A stretch of 64,000 nucleotides of DNA from Lachnospiraceae bacterium (GCA_017468395.1 JAFUIR010000016.1:1-64000), one strand, 5' to 3'. Positions 25,767 to 35,533 are shown, counted from the first letter of the stretch. The notes: generated from the sequence alone by a model not told the origin. Numbers and translations are program-made.

Positions 25767-26636
25767 ATGAATGTGATAAAGGTAGATAATCTGACCAAAA
25801 GATATGGAGATTTTACGGCAGTGGACCATGTGTCCTTTGAGGTGGAAAAAGGAACCATGCTTGGCTTTTTGGGAGTGAATGGAGCAGGAAAAACAACAGT
25901 TATCAATATGCTCGCCACTTTGCTTTCACCGGATGAAGGCGGGGCGGAAATCTGCGGAGAAGTAATTGGAAAAAGGAATCAGGAAATCCGAAAAAAGATT
26001 GGAATTGTATATCAGCAGAACTGTTTGGATGATTTACTGAGTGTGCAGGAAAATCTGATGTGCAGAGGAATCATTCATGGGGCGACCAAAGGGGAAGCCA
26101 AAAAACAGTGCACAAGACTGGCCAAGATTCTGAAACTGGAAGACATTATGAAAAAGAAATATCAAACCCTTTCCGGTGGTCAAAAGAGAAGATGTGAAAT
26201 TGCGGCAGCGCTGATGCACACACCGGAAATCCTTTTTCTGGACGAGCCCACAACAGGACTGGACCCGGCTACCAGAGTGGATGTGTGGAGTACCATTGAG
26301 GAACTGCAGCGGACAGAAAAGATGACCGTATTTCTTACCACACATTATATGGAAGAGGCGGCGAAAGCAGATAACATCATTATTATGGATCACGGAAAGA
26401 TTATTACCTGCGGCACGCCTTTTCAGTTAAAAGAAAAGTACGCCATGGACAAAGTGCAATTATATTACAAAGATGGAGAGAGTGAGACAATAACGGTGCC
26501 TTCCACTTTGGATGCCCTTGGGATTTTGAGGGAGAAAGAAAATGTAATTGCAGGATTTGAAGTCATTCAGGGAAACATGGACGATGTCTTTTTGAATGCT
26601 GTGGGCAGAGAACTTAGTGAGGAAGGAGAGAAATAA
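25767..26636 (+). CDS. ABC transporter ATP-binding protein (drug-exporter type)
   Basis: A 289-residue ATPase of the DrrA/CcmA-like group. Walker A is GVNGAGKTT, the signature LSGGQKRRCEIA and Walker B ILFLDEP, with the GLDP D-loop. A C-terminal tail of about 70 residues includes the VFLNAVGREL helix. It pairs with the ABC-2 permease two bases downstream. Substrate unknown. Confidence 0.92.
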   Translation: MNVIKVDNLTKRYGDFTAVDHVSFEVEKGTMLGFLGVNGAGKTTVINMLATLLSPDEGGAEICGEVIGKRNQEIRKKIGIVYQQNCLDDLLSVQENLMCRGIIHGATKGEAKKQCTRLAKILKLEDIMKKKYQTLSGGQKRRCEIAAALMHTPEILFLDEPTTGLDPATRVDVWSTIEELQRTEKMTVFLTTHYMEEAAKADNIIIMDHGKIITCGTPFQLKEKYAMDKVQLYYKDGESETITVPSTLDALGILREKENVIAGFEVIQGNMDDVFLNAVGRELSEEGEK

Positions 26637-26638
26637 GA

Positions 26639-27550
26639 ATGAATCAGTTATTTTCATTGACAGGACGTAATATAAAAATATATTTGCGAGACAGAGGGGC
26701 AGTGTTTTTCTCACTTTTGTCTACTTTGATTGTTATCGGACTAATGGTGTTTTTCCTTGGAGATATGAATATTGATGCCATAACAGGTGTTTTGGAACAG
26801 TTTCCGGGCCGGGATGCGGCAAAAGATGAGCAAAATGCGCAGTTACTTGTGCTTGCATGGACAAGTGCGGGTATTTTGTCTATCAACGCAGTAACGGTAA
26901 CTTTGGCGGTTTTTTCGGGGATGATAAAAGACCGGGTAAACGGCAAATTGAGTTCCATCTATACAGCGCCCATAAGCCGCGTGAAAATTGCTGCAGGCTA
27001 TATTGCAGCGGCATGGGTTTGTTCGGTATTTGTGTGTCTTATAACCCTTGCGGTAACGGAAATTTACAGTGTGATGAAGGGCATGGCGGCGTTTTCTGTT
27101 TTGTGCCATTTGCAGATCGTGGGACTGATTATGGTAAATTCATTTGTCTTTGCGACACTGATGTATTTGCTTACCATGTTTGCCAAAACGGAAGGTGCAT
27201 GGAGCGGATTGGGTACGGTTATCGGCACATTGGTGGGATTTCTGGGCGGTATTTATATTCCCGTAGGTTCTCTTTCAGGCACTATTGTAGGAATAATGAA
27301 ATGTACGCCGGTTCTTTACAGTACTGCCATGTTTAGAAGTGTGATGCTGGGAGATATTATTGAGGAAACTTTTTCGGGCATCCCCGGTGAGATAATTACA
27401 GAATACCGGGATGTAATGGGCATTGATTTAGAGGTGTTTGGACACAGTATGACAGTAACAGAAGAATGGATATTGCTGGTGCTGTGTGGTATAATATTTT
27501 TGGCTTTAGGGGCGGCAATGTTAAAGTACGGAAAGAAAACAGACAGATAA
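26639..27550 (+). CDS. ABC-2 type permease
   Basis: A 303-residue membrane subunit with about six hydrophobic segments and a large loop after the first (QFPGRDAAKDEQ). It has GGAGAG upstream and lies two bases after the ATPase stop, so translation is coupled. The GTVIGTLVGFLGGIYIPVG segment is typical of drug-exporting ABC-2 permeases. Confidence 0.9.
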   Translation: MNQLFSLTGRNIKIYLRDRGAVFFSLLSTLIVIGLMVFFLGDMNIDAITGVLEQFPGRDAAKDEQNAQLLVLAWTSAGILSINAVTVTLAVFSGMIKDRVNGKLSSIYTAPISRVKIAAGYIAAAWVCSVFVCLITLAVTEIYSVMKGMAAFSVLCHLQIVGLIMVNSFVFATLMYLLTMFAKTEGAWSGLGTVIGTLVGFLGGIYIPVGSLSGTIVGIMKCTPVLYSTAMFRSVMLGDIIEETFSGIPGEIITEYRDVMGIDLEVFGHSMTVTEEWILLVLCGIIFLALGAAMLKYGKKTDR

Positions 27551-27573
27551 GCCCAACAAAAGAGAGGTAGAAA

Positions 27574-28011
27574 ATGAAGATTACAATTGAAATGCCAAAG
27601 CCGGGAGAAGAGGACGAAATTATTGTCCGCTGCGCTTCTTTGGATGATAAACTGATGAATTTGATATATTCCCTCAAATCGGACCAGGACAAGTTGACGG
27701 GCTACATAGAAGATAGAATTGTCAAGTTGTCTCCAAAGGATATTTATTATTTTGAATCTGTGGACAACAAGGTGTTTGCTTATACCGCCAAGGGAACTTA
27801 TGAGGTACATAAAAAATTGTATGAAATCGAAGAAGAATATACTCATACGGATTACCTTAGGATTTCCAAATCCATTATTGTAAATGTTGCTAAAATTGCG
27901 TACATAAAGCCTATCTTTAACGGACGTTTTGAGGCACAGTTAAAGAATGAGGAGAAGATTATTATTTCCAGACAATATGTATTGGATTTGAAGAAAAAAC
28001 TTGGGATATAG
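27574..28011 (+). CDS. LytTR-domain transcription regulator without receiver
   Basis: A 145-residue regulator. A short N-terminal part (1-45) replaces the receiver domain; the rest is a LytTR DNA-binding domain (DIYYFESVDNKVFAY, DYLRISKSIIVNVAKI). Such one-component proteins pair with small membrane proteins in LytTR regulatory systems. AGAGG precedes the ATG, and the DUF3021 gene follows. Confidence 0.9.
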   Translation: MKITIEMPKPGEEDEIIVRCASLDDKLMNLIYSLKSDQDKLTGYIEDRIVKLSPKDIYYFESVDNKVFAYTAKGTYEVHKKLYEIEEEYTHTDYLRISKSIIVNVAKIAYIKPIFNGRFEAQLKNEEKIIISRQYVLDLKKKLGI

Positions 28012-28021
28012 GAGGCATGAA

Positions 28022-28444
28022 ATGAAAGTGTTAAGTAATGCGATTAAATGGTTTTTGTATATTACAACGGGCATTTTGGTTGTTGCTACGATTAATTACA
28101 TAATAATAGGGGATGAGACGATTCCTGCAAATACGCTGAGCAATATTCTGCTATCCGGAGCATTGACAACGGTGGTGACGGTGATTTTTGTGCCTTCACA
28201 AGAGACTAAGGCAACATGGGTTTATGTGAAGATGCTTCTCCATTATGTGGCTTTGTGTGCAGTGATGGCTTTCTGCGGCACAAAGTTTGGTTGGATAGAT
28301 TTTAATGTCAAAGGCGTAATTATGATGTCTGTAGATGTAGCCTTGGTTTATTTATTGGCTTTTTTTGCCTATTCTATTATTGACAGAAGGCAGGCGGATG
28401 CCATTAATAAAAGGTTAAAAGAGAAGTATAGTGACAGAGATTAA
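28022..28444 (+). CDS. DUF3021 membrane protein
   Basis: A 140-residue protein with four hydrophobic segments, typical of DUF3021 proteins encoded next to LytTR regulators. By analogy with streptococcal HdrM/BrsM it may hold the regulator inactive at the membrane; that role is inference. Start at 28022 is set by GGAGG six bases upstream, which overlaps the end of the regulator gene. Confidence 0.82.
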   Translation: MKVLSNAIKWFLYITTGILVVATINYIIIGDETIPANTLSNILLSGALTTVVTVIFVPSQETKATWVYVKMLLHYVALCAVMAFCGTKFGWIDFNVKGVIMMSVDVALVYLLAFFAYSIIDRRQADAINKRLKEKYSDRD

Positions 28445-28543
28445 TTTGCAATCTATTTTCCTGTTTTATTGCTTTTGTTGCTACAATATGGTATTCTCAA
28501 TATATGTTAATTGATTTATCCAAGGTGAGAGGAGCAACTTCTT

Positions 28544-31375
28544 ATGAGGAAACAGGAATGGTTAAAAATACAAATGTCTGCTGCAAAAGTCTTTTTTATA
28601 TTGGCAGCCATTTCAATGATATTATTTGTGCTTATCGGAGAAATGATTTATCCCAATGAGCAGGGAATCGATTATGATAACGGTGGAAGTTTTGAGGCCA
28701 AATGGCAACAGGTATTAGCGGATGGCAGCAGGATTGATGTGGAAATTCCGGGAAAAGTGCAGGCCGAAAGAGGCGAGGTCGTTACAATTGTTACGACGCT
28801 CCCTCAGGATATTTCTGATGATGATTGTATCTTTTTCAGACCGATTTGGCAGGATGTAGCCATCTATATTGATGGAACACTATGCGAGAGTTACAGCACG
28901 AAGGATACCAGACCATTCGGTAAGAACAGTGCCTTCCGACATGTTTTTGTGGAACTGGATAAAGAGGATGCAGGCAAGGAGTTGATGTATCAGTTTTCCA
29001 GTGATTCCAAATACGCAGGGACAGTCAGGGGGATTTATATTGGTGAAGAAATGAGCTTCTGGATGCAAATTATCGGAGATGCCGGGCTTCTGACGGTGGT
29101 TGCATTATCGCTCCTTGTGTTAAGTTTGTTCTGTATTGTGGTATGTGCCGTTCTTAAATGGGTGTATAAGAAGATGCTGCCGCTGTATTATTTGGCATGG
29201 ACGATTTTCTTATGTGCGTTGTGGACTTTGTCGGAAATTGAATTCAGGCAACTTCTTATCAGCAATTTGTCTGTGCTGACAAACTGTACTTATTGGACAT
29301 TGATGCTGATTCCCTTGTCTATGCTGATATACATGGACACGATTCAGGAGGGGCGTTACAAGAAATTTTTTATCGGACCCATTATTTATGTTATTACGGT
29401 AGCGGTAGGGGGAACTGTATTACAGTTGCTTGACATTGTACAGTTTGTACAACAGCTTCCCTTTATTCACGGCGGAATAATAATTTCGGTTATTTGCGTG
29501 ATAAGTACAATTACTATTGATGTATTTGTAAAACGGATTCGCGATTATGTGGCAGTAGGCATCGGTGTTTACGGCATGCTTTTGACCGGTGTGGTAGAGA
29601 TGATACTGTACTATTTGGGCGCGGGAATTTCCCTTGGTACGATTTTGGTGCTCGGTTTAATGTTCCTGCTGATTATGGCTATTGTAAAAACCGGGCAGGA
29701 TTTATTAAATTCGGAGCGGAAAAAGCAGCAGGCGATTACCGCCAGGGAAGCACAGGCAAAATTTCTTGCGAATATGTCACATGAAATTCGTACCCCTATT
29801 AATGCTGTTATCGGTATGAATGAAATGATTTTAAGGGAAAGTGATAATGAGACAATTTTGGAATATGCCCGCAATATTGAAAGTGCCAGCAGTATGTTGC
29901 TTGGACTGGTAAATGATATTTTGGACTTTAGTAAAATTGAATCTGGAAAATTGGAGTTGGTGGAGGATGCTTACTGTCTTGCGCCGCTGATTCAGGATGA
30001 ACTGTTACTTTTGAATACGAGAATTATGGGAAAACCCATAACCACCAAGGTGGAGATTGACCCTTATATACCTTCAAAGTTGTGGGGCGATGAACTTAGA
30101 ATCAAACAGATTATTACAAATCTGCTTTCCAATGCGGTAAAATATACAAAAGAAGGCAGTGTTACATTTAAGGTCTTTTTCAAATGGATTGATGCAGAAA
30201 ATGTAGAACTTTGCGTTTCTGTAATAGACACCGGAGTAGGAATTAAACAGGAAGATTTGACTAGTTTGTTTGATAGTTTTAAACGTTTTGAAATCAATAA
30301 AAACCGTAATATTGAGGGAACAGGACTTGGACTTAATATTGTAAAGCAGTTGGTTGATTTGATGCAGGGAAGTATTACAGTGGAAAGTGAGTATGGAAAA
30401 GGTTCTAATTTTACAATCACAATTCCCCAAAAGATTATGGATAAGTTGCCCCTTGGCAATATGGAAGATTCCTTGAAAGAAAACCGGAAGGAGAAAACGG
30501 CAGAGGAAGAATTTTTCACTGCACCGGAGGCAAATATATTGGTAGTGGACGACAATTCCATGAACCTGATAGTAATAAAGGAATTGTTAAAACGCACCCA
30601 AATCCAACTGGATACGGCTATGGGCGGTATAGAGTGCCTGGAGCGTACAAAACGTAAAAAGTACGATTTAATATTGATGGATCATATGATGCCGGAAGTG
30701 GATGGAGTCCAGACTTTGCATACCTTAAGGGCGACCCATTCCAATCCTAATCAAAACACCCTTGTGGTGGCGTTGACGGCAAATGCTGTTGCAGGCTGTA
30801 GGGAACTGTATTTGGGATATGGATTTGATGATTACATTTCCAAGCCCGTTGAGGCCAAGAAATTGGATGAATTGTTGCTTAAGCATTTACCCAAGTCTCT
30901 AATCCATAATACCGTAATAACACCGGAGGAAGCGGCAGAAACGGTGGAAGCGGCAGAAACGGTGGAAGCGGCAGAAACGGCGGAAGTGGCAGAAACAGCG
31001 GAAACAGTTTCACATGAGGAGAAGCAGGAGGAAACTTTGGAATTGTTAGAGATTGACCGTGAGACGGGACTTACATATTCCCTGAATTCAGAAGAAATTT
31101 ATCAGGTGGCGCTGAAAGCCTTCTGTGAACAGGCAAAAGAGGACTTAGAGTTACTTGGGGAACATTTTGAAAAACGTAATTGGGAAAAATATGCTATTGT
31201 TGCTCATGGACTTAAAGGAAATGCACTGAATATCGGCGCATCTGCTTTTTCCAAATTATCCCTGCAGCATGAACTTGCGGCAAAGGAAAGCAATTCCGGT
31301 TTCATTTTGGATGAATATGAAAAGTATATTGCCACTTTAAAAAAACTAATTGAAAAAGTGGAGAAGATGTGTTAA
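28544..31375 (+). CDS. Hybrid histidine kinase with receiver and HPt domains
   Basis: A 943-residue membrane kinase. One N-terminal helix anchors an extracytoplasmic beta domain (about 40-170), followed by about seven helices (about 175-385), a 7TMR-DISM-like layout. HisKA has acceptor His413 in SHEIRTP; HATPase has NAVKYT, DTGVG and GTGLGL boxes. The receiver (about 660-780) has VVDDN and acceptor Asp713. A repetitive Glu/Ala linker (about 790-825) leads to an HPt domain with His888 in VAHGLKGNA. All three phosphorelay modules are in one chain, but no DNA-binding output is nearby. GAGGAG lies before the ATG. Confidence 0.93.
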   Translation: MRKQEWLKIQMSAAKVFFILAAISMILFVLIGEMIYPNEQGIDYDNGGSFEAKWQQVLADGSRIDVEIPGKVQAERGEVVTIVTTLPQDISDDDCIFFRPIWQDVAIYIDGTLCESYSTKDTRPFGKNSAFRHVFVELDKEDAGKELMYQFSSDSKYAGTVRGIYIGEEMSFWMQIIGDAGLLTVVALSLLVLSLFCIVVCAVLKWVYKKMLPLYYLAWTIFLCALWTLSEIEFRQLLISNLSVLTNCTYWTLMLIPLSMLIYMDTIQEGRYKKFFIGPIIYVITVAVGGTVLQLLDIVQFVQQLPFIHGGIIISVICVISTITIDVFVKRIRDYVAVGIGVYGMLLTGVVEMILYYLGAGISLGTILVLGLMFLLIMAIVKTGQDLLNSERKKQQAITAREAQAKFLANMSHEIRTPINAVIGMNEMILRESDNETILEYARNIESASSMLLGLVNDILDFSKIESGKLELVEDAYCLAPLIQDELLLLNTRIMGKPITTKVEIDPYIPSKLWGDELRIKQIITNLLSNAVKYTKEGSVTFKVFFKWIDAENVELCVSVIDTGVGIKQEDLTSLFDSFKRFEINKNRNIEGTGLGLNIVKQLVDLMQGSITVESEYGKGSNFTITIPQKIMDKLPLGNMEDSLKENRKEKTAEEEFFTAPEANILVVDDNSMNLIVIKELLKRTQIQLDTAMGGIECLERTKRKKYDLILMDHMMPEVDGVQTLHTLRATHSNPNQNTLVVALTANAVAGCRELYLGYGFDDYISKPVEAKKLDELLLKHLPKSLIHNTVITPEEAAETVEAAETVEAAETAEVAETAETVSHEEKQEETLELLEIDRETGLTYSLNSEEIYQVALKAFCEQAKEDLELLGEHFEKRNWEKYAIVAHGLKGNALNIGASAFSKLSLQHELAAKESNSGFILDEYEKYIATLKKLIEKVEKMC
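30929..31000 (+). repeat. 18-bp tandem repeat (four copies) in the kinase linker
   Basis: The unit GAAGCGGCAGAAACGGTG (encoding EAAETV) occurs four times at 30929, 30947, 30965 and 30983; the last two copies have one to three changes. Being a multiple of three, copy changes would keep the frame and alter the length of the receiver-HPt linker. Confidence 0.9.
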
Positions 31376-31379
31376 GTAA

Positions 31380-31411
31380 GAAGCACCGATTGTTTTGTCG
31401 GTGCTTTTTAA
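31380..31411 (+). terminator. Terminator after the hybrid kinase
   Basis: AAGCACCGA pairs with TCGGTGCTT across a T-rich loop, followed by TTTA. Confidence 0.8.
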
Positions 31412-31432
31412 TGCAAGGGAGACGCAAATATA

Positions 31433-32812
31433 ATGCATAAATTATTTATTAAGGACAAGAAATTTTATAAGAATGTAGCGGGGATTGCTCTTCCGATTGC
31501 GCTGCAAGGGCTGATAACCCAAGGCGTCAATGTGATGGATACGGTTATGATTGGAGTGGTGGGGGAGACGCAGTTATCGGCAGTGTCTCTTGCCAACCAG
31601 TTTATTAATATTTTTCACATTTTTTGCATGGGAATCGGTATGGGTGCTTCTGTTTTGGTGGCCCGCTATTATGGTATGAAAGATAAGGAGTCATTGAAAA
31701 GCACGGTATCTATTATGCTCCGGCTTTGTCTGGCTATGGCCACCCTTTTTTGTGTGGCTACCATATTTTTACCTAAGCAGATTATGCAAATTTATACGAC
31801 GGAAGAACCCATTATCAGTAACGGTGCCCGCTATTTAGATTATTCTGTTGCAACCTATTTTCTGCTGGGATTGTCGTTGACTTGTACCATTGTTTTGCGG
31901 AATGTGGGGCAGGTAAAAATTCCTCTTTACACGTCAATAGGTGCATTTTTTGTCAATGTAAGTGCTAATTATATTTTTATTTTCGGTAAATTCGGTGCGC
32001 CCAGAATGGAAGTGGCAGGTGCAGCCGTGGGCACTTTGATTGCCCGGATTTTCGAGTTTGCAGTGATTTGCGGCTATCTGTTCCTAAAAGACAAGGAGAT
32101 TGAATTTCGCGTCAAAGATTTATTTAAGCCGGTGGGTGTTTTATGGAAAGAGTACATACGAATCAGTATTCCTGTGCTTGTCAGTGACGGAATCCTAGCC
32201 CTTGGCAACAATTCCGTTGCTATGGTAATCGGAAGACTGGGCGAAAATTTTGTGGCTGCCAATGCGGTAACAGCGGTAACCCAGCAGCTTAGTTCGGTTA
32301 TGATTCAGGGATTTTCTCAGGCGGGGGCAATTGTAACCGGCTACACCCTTGGAGAAGGAGACCGGGAAAAAGCGCATCGACAGGGTTATGCCTTTTTGGG
32401 ACTTGGTATTTTGTTCGGATTTGTTGCGGCGGTAATAATTATGCTTATCAGCGGTCCTATGATTTTGGCTTATAATTTGTCTGAGGAAACTCAAAGAATT
32501 GCAAGGGAACTTATGCTTTCCATTTGTCTTATTGTACTTTTCCAGGCAACCAACAGTATTATGACTAAGGGGGTGCTGCGGGGCGGCGGTGATACGAAAG
32601 TATTGATGTTAGCAGACAATGTCTTTTTGTGGGTGGCTTCCATTCCTCTTGGAGTGCTGGCGGGACTGGTGCTTCACTTACCTGCCTTTTGGATTTATTT
32701 CTTCCTGAAAATAGATCAGGTATTGAAAGCAGTTTGGTGCGTAATCCGTCTTAGAAGCGGTAAATGGATTAAAAAAATTAAGTCTGCAGAGGAAATGATC
32801 AAAAAAAGATAA
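31433..32812 (+). CDS. MATE-family efflux transporter
   Basis: A 459-residue membrane protein with about twelve hydrophobic segments in two halves. AGIALPIALQGLITQGVNVMDTVMIG at the start and the GDTKVLMLADNVFLW segment are typical MATE features. It should export cationic compounds using an ion gradient; the substrate is unknown. GGGAG lies upstream. It starts just after the kinase terminator. Confidence 0.9.
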   Translation: MHKLFIKDKKFYKNVAGIALPIALQGLITQGVNVMDTVMIGVVGETQLSAVSLANQFINIFHIFCMGIGMGASVLVARYYGMKDKESLKSTVSIMLRLCLAMATLFCVATIFLPKQIMQIYTTEEPIISNGARYLDYSVATYFLLGLSLTCTIVLRNVGQVKIPLYTSIGAFFVNVSANYIFIFGKFGAPRMEVAGAAVGTLIARIFEFAVICGYLFLKDKEIEFRVKDLFKPVGVLWKEYIRISIPVLVSDGILALGNNSVAMVIGRLGENFVAANAVTAVTQQLSSVMIQGFSQAGAIVTGYTLGEGDREKAHRQGYAFLGLGILFGFVAAVIIMLISGPMILAYNLSEETQRIARELMLSICLIVLFQATNSIMTKGVLRGGGDTKVLMLADNVFLWVASIPLGVLAGLVLHLPAFWIYFFLKIDQVLKAVWCVIRLRSGKWIKKIKSAEEMIKKR

Positions 32813-33078
32813 TCTGCAGGTTTGTGGTGTGTGCCCCGAATTGGGGTACATATCATGATGACATTGGGTTTTTATAATGTTGTTGAAAAAATGAAAATAA
32901 ATTAATTATATATTGACAAAACGTAAATAGTGTTATATCATTTCAGTAATAGGAAATGTCTAATAAAACATGCAATTCGCACATTCCGGCAAATTTCTGC
33001 CACATTTCAAATCTATTAATATTTTCAGTGGCAGAGGTAATATTCCATATGGTATCTCTGTCGGAACAGGAGGTCTAT

Positions 33079-33669
33079 ATGGAACAGGTTGTGCAAAGAG
33101 GAGGTCTGATTGTGATGTCATCAGATGAAAAGCGTAAGTACACAGTAGCAGATATTGAGGATCTGCCGGAAGGGAAAAGAGCGGAGCTTTTTGATGGGGA
33201 AATGGTTATAATGGCCACCCCATCTACAGCCCATCAATTGGTTCTGAATTGGTTGAATTTGGAAATTTATAGTCAGATTAAGGCGAAAGGAGGACAATGT
33301 CGTGTGATTCCGGCACCTTTTGCGGTATATCTGTTAAATGACCAATGGAATTATGTGGAACCGGATATTGTGGTAGTCTGCGATAAGGATAAACTTGACA
33401 AAAAAGGATGTCACGGTGCACCGGATTGGGTAATTGAAATTGTTTCTCCTTCCAGCCGGAAACTGGATTATTACCGGAAATTAGAAATTTATGAGAGGGC
33501 AGGGGTGCAGGAATATTGGATTGTAGATCCGCTCAAGAAACAGATTGGGGTGTATGATTTAACACAGGACGGATTTCCTAAAATGTATTCTTTTGCGGAT
33601 AAGGTAAGTGTACGAATTTATGAGGATTTCGAAATAGATTTCTCTCAAATGGATGAATTTGAATTTTAA
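33079..33669 (+). CDS. Uma2-family endonuclease-like protein (DUF820)
   Basis: A 196-residue protein of the PD-(D/E)XK superfamily. It carries EDLPEGKRAELFDGEMV, VEPDIVVV and WVIEIVSPSS, the core motifs of Uma2 proteins, whose function is unsettled. The start at 33079 is favoured by AGGAGG five bases upstream; a second AGGAGG precedes ATG 33115, giving a 184-residue form. A much longer in-frame extension reaches 32956 without a ribosome site. TTGACA at 32913 may belong to its promoter, but the -10 box is unclear. Confidence 0.82.
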   Translation: MEQVVQRGGLIVMSSDEKRKYTVADIEDLPEGKRAELFDGEMVIMATPSTAHQLVLNWLNLEIYSQIKAKGGQCRVIPAPFAVYLLNDQWNYVEPDIVVVCDKDKLDKKGCHGAPDWVIEIVSPSSRKLDYYRKLEIYERAGVQEYWIVDPLKKQIGVYDLTQDGFPKMYSFADKVSVRIYEDFEIDFSQMDEFEF

Positions 33670-33672
33670 ATT

Positions 33673-33739
33673 AAAAAGCAATCTCTTGAGGCGGTGTAAA
33701 TGATGTGGCTCAGCCGTTTGTTCAAGGGATTGCTTTTTT
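33673..33739 (+). terminator. Terminator between convergent genes
   Basis: AAGCAATCTCTTGA pairs with TCAAGGGATTGCTT across a long loop, followed by TTTT; A run on the other side allows bidirectional use. Confidence 0.8.
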
Positions 33740-33755
33740 GTTGGATGAAGAGTAA

Positions 33756-34574
33756 TTATTTTAAAACGGAATACAAATTGGTGTCGTCAGATCTAATTTC
33801 CACACCTTTTGCTTCAAAGAGTTCGCCGACAGTAACAAACTGGTAGCCTTGTTCTTTGAGAGCGGGGATAATGGTTTTCAGTGCCTCCACAGTGGCGCTG
33901 TTTCCGGTAAAATCATGGAGAAGAATGATTGCACCGTCTTCGACCTGCTCTAATGTTTTGGTGGCTCTCATTTCGGCGGTAACGTTGGCTTCCCAGTCGT
34001 TGCAGCCGTAGCCGCAGATGAAAGGAAGGTCAATTTGCTCATACATAGTGTTATTTACGGAAATGTAGGGCGGACGGAAAAATTTGGGAGGTTCGCCCAC
34101 GATTTCCTCTACTTTTGCAGAAGTGTATTCGATTTCGGACTTGATTTCCTCAGCGGTAAGGTTAGGCATACTTTGGTGGGTTTGGGAGTGATTATTGATT
34201 TCACAACCCATGTTATAAGCTCTTTTCATAACCTCTGCGCTCTTATCATTGATATTGTTGCCGATGACAAAGAAAGATGCCCGGACATCGTGTTCTTCCA
34301 AAACATCTAAAATTTGGACAGTAGTGGTGGTGTTGGGACCATCGTCAAAGGTAATTGCCACCATGGGTTTGGTAGGGTCGATTTCATAACTCATTTTTGT
34401 TTCCTCCGTGTTTTCTGTAGTGGTTTCAACTGTGCTTTCTTTTGTAGTGGGAGTGGGGGAAGTGCTTTCCGGCTCAGTGGAACTTGTGCCGGGCGTCCCC
34501 TTATGACTGTTGCCGCAGCAGCAAAGACCGAGCGCAAGAGTCAGGACAAGTGCCAAAAAAGTTTTCCTTCTCAT
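33756..34574 (-). CDS. Polysaccharide deacetylase, lipoprotein
   Basis: A 272-residue exported NodB-fold enzyme. The N-terminus has a lipoprotein signal ending LALGLCCCG, so it should be anchored outside the membrane after a Ser/Thr/Glu-rich linker (about 25-65). The NodB domain has the metal-binding TFDDGPN and HSQTHQ motifs, FRPPY and a C-terminal LLHD. It removes N-acetyl groups from peptidoglycan or other glycans. ATG 34574 with GAGG is preferred over the upstream GTG at 34586. The 12-bp palindrome at 34593-34604 lies just upstream. Confidence 0.9.
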   Translation of the reverse strand: MRRKTFLALVLTLALGLCCCGNSHKGTPGTSSTEPESTSPTPTTKESTVETTTENTEETKMSYEIDPTKPMVAITFDDGPNTTTTVQILDVLEEHDVRASFFVIGNNINDKSAEVMKRAYNMGCEINNHSQTHQSMPNLTAEEIKSEIEYTSAKVEEIVGEPPKFFRPPYISVNNTMYEQIDLPFICGYGCNDWEANVTAEMRATKTLEQVEDGAIILLHDFTGNSATVEALKTIIPALKEQGYQFVTVGELFEAKGVEIRSDDTNLYSVLK

Positions 34575-34592
34575 AGGTAACCTCACATTAAC

Positions 34593-34604
34593 GTCTTATA
34601 AGAC
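34593..34604. promoter_or_regulatory. Perfect 12-bp palindrome upstream of the deacetylase
   Basis: GTCTTATAAGAC lies 19 bp upstream of the start. It may be an operator, or overlap a -10 box on the reverse strand; no regulator can be named. Confidence 0.35.
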
Positions 34605-34652
34605 ATTTTTCACTGAACATATTATATAACATGTACGGGTGGAAAGAAATAA

Positions 34653-35489
34653 TTATTTTTTGCTTGGTGGTGTACTTTGGGGCTGATATTCTGTGGGTGC
34701 ACAGCCAAAATGCTTTGTGTATGCGCGGTAAAAAGAAGAATAGTCTTTAAAACCACAAGTTTCGGCAGCGTCTTGCGCCAAAGAGCCGTTTTGGATTTTT
34801 TCTTTTGCAGCAGTAAGCCGTTTCTTTGTTATGTATTCCCATGGGGCGGCCCCTGTGGCCTGGTGGAAAATCCGGCTAAACTGTGAGGGACTTAAAAAGA
34901 AATGTTTGGCAAGCAGGGGAACGGAAATATCTTCAAAAAGATGGTTGTTTACATATATAACGATACGTTCGGCAACGTTTTGAGGATTGTGTTTCACAGT
35001 TCCTCTTTGGATAAAACTTTGGTATATCATATCCAATAATAGGAGAAGATGGGTTTTGATGGTAAGTTGCTTATTGTAAGGTTCATCTTCCCGGGACATT
35101 TCCGCAAACAGTTTCTGCACAAGATGCGTGTCGATTTCGGGTGCGCAAAACAGGTTATGGACTCCTAAGGGACGGTCGGTAAATGCTTTTATAAGATGAC
35201 CTTTGGGGTCAATATTATGTACAAAGGATAAGGGGAAATTGATAGCGTAGCGCTCATATCTTGTACTTTCCAAAATTTTTGCTTTATGGGCTTCAGCAGG
35301 CCGCATAATCATAAGACTATTCTCGGCGAGAGGATATTTGGAGCCCTCCACAAGATATTCGATATTGCCGGAGAGAAAAAAATAGATTTCGCATTGCTCA
35401 TGAATGTGCATTGTATAGTATTTGTCATTAGGAGCATCATCAATGGCGTGTCTTATATAAATATTGTCAAAAGTGTATTCGTTCAGCAT
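34653..35489 (-). CDS. AraC-family transcription regulator
   Basis: A 278-residue regulator with an N-terminal cupin sensor (MHIHEQCEIYFFLSGNIEY, about 25-90) and a C-terminal pair of helix-turn-helix motifs (about 175-275; ISVPLLAKHFFLSPSQFSRIF and CGFKDYSSFYRAYTKHFG). It is divergent from the isomerase/dehydrogenase pair and probably controls it in response to a sugar. GGAGGA lies before the start. Confidence 0.92.
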   Translation of the reverse strand: MLNEYTFDNIYIRHAIDDAPNDKYYTMHIHEQCEIYFFLSGNIEYLVEGSKYPLAENSLMIMRPAEAHKAKILESTRYERYAINFPLSFVHNIDPKGHLIKAFTDRPLGVHNLFCAPEIDTHLVQKLFAEMSREDEPYNKQLTIKTHLLLLLDMIYQSFIQRGTVKHNPQNVAERIVIYVNNHLFEDISVPLLAKHFFLSPSQFSRIFHQATGAAPWEYITKKRLTAAKEKIQNGSLAQDAAETCGFKDYSSFYRAYTKHFGCAPTEYQPQSTPPSKK

Positions 35490-35533
35490 TATCAGTTCCT
35501 CCTGTTATTGTTTAGCATATTATATCATGCGTG

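Noticed and set aside
30929-31000. Possible CRISPR-like repeat
   Set aside because: Units are contiguous without spacers and are in coding frame.
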